The translations under genes and the position numbers were made by a program. Source: Lactiplantibacillus herbarum (GTDB taxonomy: Bacteria > Bacillota > Bacilli > Lactobacillales > Lactobacillaceae). From it: DNA of 64,000 nucleotides. Under the pieces are notes generated by a model. The model did no database searches. It was not told the origin of the DNA and saw only the letters and a list, made by a program, of their open reading frames with translations. This document shows, one piece after another, positions 1 to 8,430 of the stretch. Position 1 is the first letter of the stretch. Each line of letters starts with the position of its first letter. The DNA lies in the NCBI RefSeq assembly GCF_001039045.1, contig NZ_LFEE01000001.1, positions 9,509-73,508 of the forward strand, read 5' to 3'.

Positions 1-105
1 ACTCCCTACCGGAGGCGAAAATAGTGACTGATTTTAGCTTTTCAATCGTTGTCATACCAATATTTCCAGCGGATCATTAACTTTCAACCTTTACATTTAC
101 AGTTA

Positions 106-149
106 AAAAGTGGGACAGAGGCTGATTATTATACCTTTGTCCCACTTTT
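106..149. terminator. Bidirectional terminator hairpin after melA
   Basis: Twelve-base perfect stem (AAAAGTGGGACA with TGTCCCACTTTT) just past the melA stop codon. A-run on one side and T-run on the other allow termination in both directions, so a convergent gene may end left of the window. The GGGACA/TGTCCC core recurs at 14446-14516 and, degenerate, at 17561-17590. Bases 1-105 hold no gene I can support. Confidence 0.75.
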
Positions 150-155
150 ATTTAG

Positions 156-2372
156 TTAATCTTGTACCTTGAAATACCGAATTTGTGCCATAAAGTCACT
201 CGTCTGAACGGGAGTGGTATACAACCCTAATTGCATAAGTTCATCGCCACCATAGACTTCAGTAGTCGCTTCTTCAACGTAATTCTGGTCAGGATTCAGC
301 CCAGCTAGCTTCGTAATATGTGGTTCCGGCTGAACGGCGCCCAAAATAACGAAGGTGTAGAGCAACGCTTCCTTTTGATCCGGACTCACGAACATCCACG
401 CAACCGTGTTCGATTCAAACGGGCTCTCTAAACGGTAGAAAGTTCCGTACTGAATCAGTCGCCGGTGTTGCTTATAGAATGCAACCTGTTGTTGAACAGC
501 TTCACGATCAGCCGCACTCAACTTAGCCGCATCCAGTTCATAGCCCAACGTGCCACTCATCGCAACCGCACTGCGCATTGCCATCGTGGTTGAACGTCCG
601 AGTAATTCGTCTGGACTAGTCCCGACGTGCGCTGTGATAGCAGAGATTGGATAAACCAGTGACGTCCCATACTGAATACGCAGGCGTTCAACGGGGTCGT
701 TATTATCTGATGGCCAGCTCTGTGGCATATAGTACATCAAACCAGCGTCAAAACGACCGCCACCACCGGAACAACCTTCAAATAAGATTTGTGGATAGCG
801 TTTCGTTAAGCGTTCCATCAAGTCATAGACGCCTAGAATGAAGCGGTGACTAGTTTCGCCTTCCTGGTCAGAAACGCTATGTGGCGAATAGACCTCTGTT
901 AAATTACGATTCATATCCCATTTAATGTAGTCGATTGGCACTTCGTCTAGTACAGCTGTCATTTGTTCAAAGAGATTGTCGACAACGGCCGGTTGACTGA
1001 AATCGAGCACGTATTCATTCCGCGAAAGTGTTCGGCCGCGATTGGGAACGCCAAGTACCCAGTCTGGATGTTCTTTAAACATCGTTGAATCCGCTGAGAC
1101 ATTCTCTGGTTCGAACCAAAGGCCAAAGCGCATCCCTTTGTCATGGGTACGTTTACTGATGTCGGCTAAACCGGCTGGTAATTTCTTCCGGTTCACAGAC
1201 CAGTCGCCTAATGAGCTGTTATCGTCATTACGATGACCAAACCAACCGTCATCCAATACAAACATTTCAATGCCTAACGGTGAAGCAGCATCCAGAATGC
1301 TCTGAATCTTATCGGCATCAAAGTCAAAGTACGTGGCCTCCCAGTTATTAATCAAGACCGGCCGCAACTCATTTTTATATTGGCCGCGAGCAACCCGTTC
1401 ACGCAATAATTGGTGATAGGCTTGAGACATACCATTGAGACCATCCGTAGAATAGACCAATGCAACTTCTGGTGTCTGGAAGCTTTGGCCGGCCGTCAAT
1501 TGCCAGTCAAAGTTATATTCGTTGATTCCGACCGTCAGACGGGTCTGACCGATTGGATCACGTTCCAAACTAAATTGATGGTTACCGGAATAGATCAACA
1601 GCGCACCCATCACATTTCCGCTAAATTCAGTAGTCTGCGGTTCAGCTAAGGCCACGAACGGATTCATATGATGCGAACTCCCACCACGGCGGCTTTCAAA
1701 TTGCGTTACACCACGGTGTAGGCGCTGGCGCGTTAATTGTCGTTCGCGCGCGTAACTACCTGGCAATGAAATGGCGTCTAGAGGTTGAGTTGGTAAATCT
1801 AGTTGCATCGAAGCTGCTTTTTCAAGATCAACCATTTCTTCACTTTGATTGATAAACCGAGCGCTGCGTGTAATTACGGGACGATCACGGTAGATCGTAT
1901 AGGCCAGTTCCAACGTGATATCGATCACGTCATCTACTAACGTTACGATCAACGTCTGAGCTTCATCTTCGTCTTCCACGTAAGTCTGTGGTAAGCCAGT
2001 TAAATTAGGCTTCCCGGCTTCCAAACGGCAGTCCTGATAACGAAAATCAACCGTTCGAGCACCGTTGGCCGCTTTAATAATCGCTGCAGGTTGCCGGTAA
2101 TCCCCCGTGTTGTTACCGCCGTATTCCTGTGGTAGATCATCTTTTGAATAAGTTCGGTCCAGCGTATCTGGTAAGTTCCCTGAGAACCCCCGGTCGATCC
2201 GTGGATAACGTCGCTCACCATGGTAACCGCGAACTCGTGGGCCAAAGTACAAGTGGGCCAACACGTTACCCGTTTCAACGCCTAAGATATACGAGATCTG
2301 CTCATTATGAAGGTGGAAAATAAGTTGTTGTTCATCAACATCAATTAGATTTGGTTTCAAGGTTACTGACAT
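156..2372 (-). CDS. melA: Alpha-galactosidase, GH36
   Basis: Cytosolic alpha-galactosidase of 738 residues that removes terminal alpha-1,6-galactose from melibiose, raffinose and stachyose. The GH36 layout is clear: an N-terminal beta-sandwich to about residue 330, then the TIM barrel. The nucleophile is Asp486 in DYIKWDMNRN, and the acid/base is Asp556 in SWPSDNND. The GCSGGGGRFD motif lies between them, near 533-542. There is no signal peptide, so substrate must be imported, which fits the symporter gene directly upstream. The ATG follows AAAGGAG. A terminator stands between the symporter gene and this one (2414-2447), so expression depends on readthrough or a promoter inside the 86-base gap. 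Length and motifs are typical of lactobacillar MelA. Confidence 0.95.
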   Translation of the reverse strand: MSVTLKPNLIDVDEQQLIFHLHNEQISYILGVETGNVLAHLYFGPRVRGYHGERRYPRIDRGFSGNLPDTLDRTYSKDDLPQEYGGNNTGDYRQPAAIIKAANGARTVDFRYQDCRLEAGKPNLTGLPQTYVEDEDEAQTLIVTLVDDVIDITLELAYTIYRDRPVITRSARFINQSEEMVDLEKAASMQLDLPTQPLDAISLPGSYARERQLTRQRLHRGVTQFESRRGGSSHHMNPFVALAEPQTTEFSGNVMGALLIYSGNHQFSLERDPIGQTRLTVGINEYNFDWQLTAGQSFQTPEVALVYSTDGLNGMSQAYHQLLRERVARGQYKNELRPVLINNWEATYFDFDADKIQSILDAASPLGIEMFVLDDGWFGHRNDDNSSLGDWSVNRKKLPAGLADISKRTHDKGMRFGLWFEPENVSADSTMFKEHPDWVLGVPNRGRTLSRNEYVLDFSQPAVVDNLFEQMTAVLDEVPIDYIKWDMNRNLTEVYSPHSVSDQEGETSHRFILGVYDLMERLTKRYPQILFEGCSGGGGRFDAGLMYYMPQSWPSDNNDPVERLRIQYGTSLVYPISAITAHVGTSPDELLGRSTTMAMRSAVAMSGTLGYELDAAKLSAADREAVQQQVAFYKQHRRLIQYGTFYRLESPFESNTVAWMFVSPDQKEALLYTFVILGAVQPEPHITKLAGLNPDQNYVEEATTEVYGGDELMQLGLYTTPVQTSDFMAQIRYFKVQD

Positions 2373-2413
2373 GTTTATAAATCTCCTTTTATGACGACCA
2401 ATTTTATATAAAA

Positions 2414-2447
2414 AGAGCTATCAATGGCTGACGTCATTGATAGCTCT
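2414..2447 (-). terminator. Intrinsic terminator between rafP and melA
   Basis: Perfect 13-base stem (AGAGCTATCAATG / CATTGATAGCTCT) with an 8-base loop. On the minus strand it is followed by TTTTTATAT. It lies just after the rafP stop codon and before melA, so it should reduce or end rafP readthrough into melA. Confidence 0.8.
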
Positions 2448-2458
2448 CGAGGAAGAAA

Positions 2459-4411
2459 CTATGCTTGATCTGGTAAGCCGACGTTCGATAATTGTAAGAC
2501 ATCTTCACTATCTAACACTGAGCTTCCTGAATCCTTTAAATACTTAAATTCGGGCATATCTTTGTGGTTCGTAATAACAACCATGACCGTATCATCCAAG
2601 CCAGCCTTCTTAATTGCTGGTTGCCAGAATTCAATCAATTCTTGACCTCGTTTGACGTGATCACCTTTTTCAACATACTGGACAAACCCAGTCCCACGCA
2701 TCTGAACAGTGCCAATTCCAATATGGATCAGTGTCAAGATACCAGTATCTGAACGTAATCCAATCGCATGACGAGTTGGGAAGGTTGCAACGACTTCACC
2801 ATCGAACGGTGCTAATACGCGGCCATCCGTTGGTTTGATCGCAAACCCTTTACCCATGCTACCGCTAGCAAAGGTTTCATCAGCAACATCACTAAGACTG
2901 AGCAATTCACCTTCAACAGGATCTTGGTAAAGCGTCGTCTTTGCGTTTGCTTCAACTTCAGCAGGTGTTTCGTCTGTATCTAAATGAGTTGACCAAGTCT
3001 TTTCAAGTTCATCAACGATTTCAGCATGCATCTTTTCGTCCAATTTAACCTTCTTGAAGAAGATAAATGTTCCGATAAGAATCATGGCAGCGGGTACCCC
3101 AAACATCATCAGTTTGAAGATAGCTTGACCATGTGCTGAAACATCGCCTGAAGTTGCACCAGCAGTCATCCCAGCCCAAACGGCAGTTAAACCAACGACA
3201 CCATTAGAAATGGCACCACCTAATTTATCAAGTAATGGACGAACAGATAACGTCAATGATTCGTCACGGTGACCGAATTTCAATTGACCATATTCAACTG
3301 AATCACTCAAGACCATCAAAACAACTAAGAAGATTAGTGGTTGTGGAATGTAGAATAAGACAGCGGCAGTCAAGATCATTGGTAATGATTGACCAGCAAA
3401 TGCGAATAGTATTAAGGAAATCATCATAACAACAACGGCTAAGAAGAAAACCTTACGACGACTGAATTTCTTTGCTAATGGTGGGAAAGCCAACACGGCA
3501 AAGATCCCAATAATCGCATTCAATGAACCCAAAAGGGTAAATTTAGAAGCATCGCCTAAAATGTAGGTAAAGTAGTAAAGTTCTAGTGAGTTAGTAATGG
3601 CAATCCCGGCCGTGTAAATTCCGTAAGTCAAAGATAACCACATTAATTGATCATTACGAGCCAACACTTTGAAAACTTGTTTGAAGGAAGTCTTTTCAGT
3701 ATTCTTACGTAATTCAGAATCATTTTCCTTAGTCCCTAAGGCAACAACAATTGCAGAAATCAAGGCAACGGCAGCGATTACAATCCCGAAGACCATCCAA
3801 CCACGATTGTCCCCTTGACCACTGTTAGCCTTAGTAGAGAACATCAATACGATAGGCATAACGACGATCCCAACAATATTGGCACCGATGTTAGAACCAA
3901 CCCGGGCATAAGTAGCTGTCTTTTCACGTTCCGCAGAATCAAATGAAATGGCAGGAATCATTGACCAGAAACCGACGTCCTTGAATGAATAGAAGATATC
4001 CATCGTAATATATAAAATTGCAAAAAGAATTAAGTATAGGACGGGGTTAGAACTATTTAAGCCACCCATAGTAGTGAATAAAAGTGCTAAAACAACTGAA
4101 CCAATCGTCCCACCGATCACGATCCATGGCTTGAAATGGCCCCAACGAGAATTCGTATTATCGATAGCGTTACCAATTAATGGATCAATCGCTAATTCGA
4201 CAAATCGTAAGCCCGCAATGATCATCGTGATGTATGCGATCATTCGAGTTCCTTGTGCCCCACTACTCTTGTCGAATAAATGGGAAGTCACAAACATAAT
4301 AAAATAAGTTGACAGTGTCGCGTAAAAGGCATCGTGCCCAAACGCACCGAACGAATAAGCTAGTCGTGATGTAATCTTACGAGACTTACTCTGTTGAGTA
4401 TTTGCATCCAT
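2459..4411 (-). CDS. rafP: Alpha-galactoside GPH-family symporter with C-terminal IIA domain
   Basis: LacS/RafP-type sugar:cation symporter of 650 residues. Residues 1 to about 455 form the 12-helix GPH permease, with DPLIGNAIDNTNSRWGHFKPW near 76-96 as the family signature. Residues 490-650 form a IIA(Glc)-like domain. It has the paired histidines His548 (RHAIG) and His563 (LIHIG), 15 apart as in true IIA proteins; His563 should be phosphorylated by HPr and modulate transport. The gene lies between galM and melA, with its own promoter and cre and terminators on both sides. The substrate (raffinose, melibiose or a related galactoside) is inferred from the neighbouring alpha-galactosidase. Lactose cannot be excluded from sequence. 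Confidence 0.92.
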   Translation of the reverse strand: MDANTQQSKSRKITSRLAYSFGAFGHDAFYATLSTYFIMFVTSHLFDKSSGAQGTRMIAYITMIIAGLRFVELAIDPLIGNAIDNTNSRWGHFKPWIVIGGTIGSVVLALLFTTMGGLNSSNPVLYLILFAILYITMDIFYSFKDVGFWSMIPAISFDSAEREKTATYARVGSNIGANIVGIVVMPIVLMFSTKANSGQGDNRGWMVFGIVIAAVALISAIVVALGTKENDSELRKNTEKTSFKQVFKVLARNDQLMWLSLTYGIYTAGIAITNSLELYYFTYILGDASKFTLLGSLNAIIGIFAVLAFPPLAKKFSRRKVFFLAVVVMMISLILFAFAGQSLPMILTAAVLFYIPQPLIFLVVLMVLSDSVEYGQLKFGHRDESLTLSVRPLLDKLGGAISNGVVGLTAVWAGMTAGATSGDVSAHGQAIFKLMMFGVPAAMILIGTFIFFKKVKLDEKMHAEIVDELEKTWSTHLDTDETPAEVEANAKTTLYQDPVEGELLSLSDVADETFASGSMGKGFAIKPTDGRVLAPFDGEVVATFPTRHAIGLRSDTGILTLIHIGIGTVQMRGTGFVQYVEKGDHVKRGQELIEFWQPAIKKAGLDDTVMVVITNHKDMPEFKYLKDSGSSVLDSEDVLQLSNVGLPDQA

Positions 4412-4452
4412 GATATCGCCTCACATCTTCCTTGTTATAATTTACAACTCTT

Positions 4453-4481
4453 AATGTAATCGTTTTCAAGTTCGGTGTCAA
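4453..4481 (-). promoter_or_regulatory. rafP promoter with overlapping cre
   Basis: On the minus strand TTGACA (4476-4481) is 17 bases from TACATT (4453-4458). A perfect cre/LacI-type operator, TGTAATCGTTTTCA, at 4455-4468 overlaps the -10 box. It could bind CcpA, the local LacI-type regulator, or both. Confidence 0.7.
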
Positions 4482-4561
4482 CGATTTTTAGTAAAATTTG
4501 CGTAATTATTTTAGTTAAAGCAAATTCCGTTTACTTTTACGAGCTGCTTTTGTAAGCATCC

Positions 4562-4592
4562 AATACCTAGCAACCCTTCTCTGCTAGGTATT
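4562..4592. repeat. Perfect hairpin upstream of rafP
   Basis: AATACCTAGCA and TGCTAGGTATT form an 11-base perfect stem with a 9-base loop. No T-run follows on either strand, so it is not a standard terminator. It sits in the 340-base gap (4412-4751) between galM and rafP, upstream of the rafP promoter. The rest of that gap shows only the galM terminator and the rafP promoter. Confidence 0.55.
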
Positions 4593-4713
4593 ACGATCAA
4601 TCTGATGTCGCCAAGTTACTGTTTAGTAATGGCGGCTTATTATATAGTGACGGGCTAATCAGTATCACCTGATAATTACTGTTTACCGGATCTAAAACTC
4701 TTTAAGACAAAAA

Positions 4714-4742
4714 AACACCGAACATAATTATCGTCCGGTGTT
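4714..4742 (-). terminator. galM terminator
   Basis: Stem AACACCG / CGGTGTT, extended by weaker pairs. On the minus strand it is followed by TTTTTTTG, 10 bases past the galM stop. Confidence 0.75.
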
Positions 4743-4751
4743 CACTAATAT

Positions 4752-5780
4752 CTAGTTCAAACGTTCATATTGGTAACGAATAGTATGCGTAGCTGGTTGA
4801 CCAGGACGCAAAACAATATCCCCAAAGTCAGGATGATTGATTGCATCTGGTAAAGTCTGTGCTTCCGTTGCTAATGCGTTGTATTGATGTGCGTCTTCTT
4901 TGGCTGGATCGAAGGGATTAGCCGTAAAGACAATCAAACTATTCCGATCAGAGTATAGTTTGACCCGACGTTTGCCGTCCGTATCACCAACCATTGCAAT
5001 TGGTTGATCCTCGCTTGGTGTAACCTCATAGGCATCATCAAATTCAATGCCATTGCTCTCAGCTTTTAGCTGTGCTAAAGCAGTTTCAACTGGTTGTTTT
5101 TCATTGAAATCGTAGGCAGTCCCTTTAACGGCAACCTTTTTACCAGTTGGTACTTTTTCTTGATCAAATTCCAAATGCGCCGCACTCGTAATTTGTAACC
5201 ACTGTTGTGCTAAACTGTCCCGGTCATCAGTCGTGTTCCAATAAACATGGTTCGTTGGATTGAAGAGTGTGGCTGCGTCAGTATCACCCGTAAATGCGAT
5301 TGACACTTGGTTTTGATTGTCTAACGTAAACTTAATTGCAACGTCTAAGTTACCAGGATACTGGTCATCAGTAGCTTCAATATGTTTAGTCAAAGTAACG
5401 CTGACGCTATCCATATCCTGGCTAAACTGGCCCTCAAAGTTCAAAGTGTTGAATCCGTGGTCGCCACCATGCAATGAGTGAGTTTGTTCATTCATTTCAA
5501 CGTCATAATCTTGGTTATCAATCTTAAAGTGGGCACCACCAATTCTGCCTGCTACTCGGCCAATTGATTGACACAAGCAGTAACCAACTCGCTGATAATC
5601 AGCCATGTTGTCTAATCCCCAAATCAAAGGACGCTCAACACCATCTTCGTTGACAACAAATTCTTGCCACGTCCCACCATAACTAAGTACTGAAACTCGA
5701 GTTTTTTGGTCATTAATTAGCGTATAACGCATAACATCCTGGCCTTCTAATTGATCGAATACTGTTTTTTTAGTTTCCAA
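4752..5780 (-). CDS. galM: Aldose 1-epimerase (galactose mutarotase)
   Basis: Interconverts alpha and beta anomers of galactose released by the alpha-galactosidase, feeding the Leloir pathway. It is 342 residues, the usual length. The His of NPTNHVYWN (about 177) and the Glu of ALATEAQTLPDAIN (about 309) are the catalytic acid/base pair known in GalM. The start is TTG at 5778-5780, preceded by GGAGG ten bases away; no in-frame ATG fits better. It forms its own transcription unit, with a terminator on each side, between the regulator and rafP. A near-perfect cre at 5802-5815 lies between a TATACT -10 box and the start. Confidence 0.93.
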   Translation of the reverse strand: METKKTVFDQLEGQDVMRYTLINDQKTRVSVLSYGGTWQEFVVNEDGVERPLIWGLDNMADYQRVGYCLCQSIGRVAGRIGGAHFKIDNQDYDVEMNEQTHSLHGGDHGFNTLNFEGQFSQDMDSVSVTLTKHIEATDDQYPGNLDVAIKFTLDNQNQVSIAFTGDTDAATLFNPTNHVYWNTTDDRDSLAQQWLQITSAAHLEFDQEKVPTGKKVAVKGTAYDFNEKQPVETALAQLKAESNGIEFDDAYEVTPSEDQPIAMVGDTDGKRRVKLYSDRNSLIVFTANPFDPAKEDAHQYNALATEAQTLPDAINHPDFGDIVLRPGQPATHTIRYQYERLN

Positions 5781-5801
5781 AATTATGACACCTCCATGTA
5801 T

Positions 5802-5815
5802 TTAAAACGCTTTCA
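5802..5815 (-). promoter_or_regulatory. cre/LacI-type operator upstream of galM
   Basis: TTAAAACGCTTTCA (TGAAAGCGTTTTAA on the other strand) matches the cre consensus with one mismatch. It lies just downstream of a TATACT -10 box at 5819-5824. Confidence 0.55.
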
Positions 5816-5867
5816 TTCAGTATAACAGACTTTTCTATCTTTGAGTAAAAGTTTTAGTTAAACAAAA

Positions 5868-5900
5868 AAGGTTATGCCACATCTACGTAGCATAACCTTT
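5868..5900 (-). terminator. Terminator of the LacI-type regulator gene
   Basis: Stem AAGGTTATGC / GCATAACCTT around a 13-base loop, followed by TTTTTTG on the minus strand. It lies just after the regulator stop codon. Confidence 0.75.
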
Positions 5901-5904
5901 CCAC

Positions 5905-7240
<1,336 letters not shown>

Positions 7241-8260
7241 CTATTTCTCCCTACTCCAATCAATCACCGGCTGTTCCGCCAATATCTGTTCAATAGTCGC
7301 TAATTCATCCGCACTAAAGTCCAGATTATCCAAGGCCGCTACGTTATTAATCACTTGCTGTGGCCGACTAGCACCAATCAGTACACTAGCTAACGCTGGT
7401 TGCCGAAGATTCCACGCTAACGCCATCTGAGCTAAGCTTTGTCCACGCTGCTGAGCAACCTCATTCAAGCGTTGAACAGTCGTCAGCGTCTGTTCAACCT
7501 GCGACGTACCCAAGAATGGAATCGTCTGCTTGGTAGCTCGCGAATCCGCTGCAATACCGTGTAAGTACTTATCAGTCAATAGTCCTTGTGACAGTGAACT
7601 AAATCCAACAGCGGCCTTGTGCGTCTTCTCAAGCACTGGGAACAAGTCACCTTCCGCCTGACGATTAAACATATTGTAGCGTGGCTGATGGATAATATAA
7701 GGCGTCTTCAGCTCGTCAAAAATAGCCGTCATAGCAGCGGTCTGTTCGCCATTGTAATTGGATAAACCGACGTACAACGTCTTACCATCACGCACGAGTT
7801 GATCCAATGCTTGCGCCGTTTCAGCTAGCGGTGTTTCCGGATCAGGACGATGACTGTAGAAGATATCAAAATAGTCTAAACCAGTGCGTTTCAAACTCTG
7901 ATCAGCACTCGCAATAATACTCTTCCGTGACCCCCAGTTGCCATAAGGGCCAGGCCACATCACGTAGCCAGCCTTACTGGCAATCACCATTTCATCACGG
8001 TATGGCCGCATATCAGTCGCCATAATTTGACCAAAGTTCGTCTCAGCACTCCCCGGTTCGGGGCCGTAGTTATTGGCTAAATCAAAATAGGTAATTCCCA
8101 GATCAAAAGCCTGATGAATAATTGCCTTTTGATTCTCTAACGGATCTACACTCCCAAAATTATTCCATAGACCGAGTCCAATTGCGGATATCTTGAGACC
8201 ACTCTGCCCCACCCGGTTATAAACCATTTGATCATAACGCGTTCTGTCTGCTTGGTACAT
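7241..8260 (-). CDS. Aldo/keto reductase (YghZ-like)
   Basis: NAD(P)H-dependent oxidoreductase of 339 residues with a TIM barrel fold. Family features visible: GLGLWNNFG near the N-terminus, the Asp/Tyr of YFDLANNYG, the Lys of VIASKAGY, and a C-terminal cofactor segment around SVLIGASRPQQVINN. The closest familiar type is the L-glyceraldehyde-3-phosphate reductase/Kv-beta group. The longest frame starts nine codons earlier. I chose the ATG at 8258-8260 because AAAGGAGTG sits at the right distance before it and lies inside the longer version. A cre-like site (8295-8308) precedes the gene. It stands alone between the raffinose and hydroaromatic modules, so its substrate is unknown. Confidence 0.88.
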   Translation of the reverse strand: MYQADRTRYDQMVYNRVGQSGLKISAIGLGLWNNFGSVDPLENQKAIIHQAFDLGITYFDLANNYGPEPGSAETNFGQIMATDMRPYRDEMVIASKAGYVMWPGPYGNWGSRKSIIASADQSLKRTGLDYFDIFYSHRPDPETPLAETAQALDQLVRDGKTLYVGLSNYNGEQTAAMTAIFDELKTPYIIHQPRYNMFNRQAEGDLFPVLEKTHKAAVGFSSLSQGLLTDKYLHGIAADSRATKQTIPFLGTSQVEQTLTTVQRLNEVAQQRGQSLAQMALAWNLRQPALASVLIGASRPQQVINNVAALDNLDFSADELATIEQILAEQPVIDWSREK

Positions 8261-8294
8261 CTTCAACACTCCTTTTAAGTCATTCAATAACTAA

Positions 8295-8308
8295 AGGTAC
8301 CGCTTTCA
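8295..8308 (-). promoter_or_regulatory. cre-like site upstream of the aldo/keto reductase
   Basis: AGGTACCGCTTTCA, which reads TGAAAGCGGTACCT on the minus strand, 35 bases before the chosen start. Good left half, near-match right half. Confidence 0.45.
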
Positions 8309-8377
8309 TTAGTAAAATACAACTTCACTTTTTTACTAAGCTACCATTTTCAGAAAAAACACCTTCAGCGATTAACC

Positions 8378-8422
8378 AAAAATGGTGCGGTTCACCTTAC
8401 TAGATGAGCCGCACCATTTTTT
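8378..8422. terminator. Terminator closing the aroE-aroD-apbE-reductase operon
   Basis: Long stem AAAAATGGTGCGG / CCGCACCATTTTT, with further pairs toward the loop. A- and T-runs on both sides. It is placed right after the flavoprotein stop codon. Confidence 0.8.
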
Positions 8423-8430
8423 GATTTCAT

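Noticed and set aside
1-55. Possible start of a minus-strand gene (ATG at 53-55) running off the left end
   Set aside because: Only 18 codons are visible, the ribosome site is weak and the product is not recognisable.
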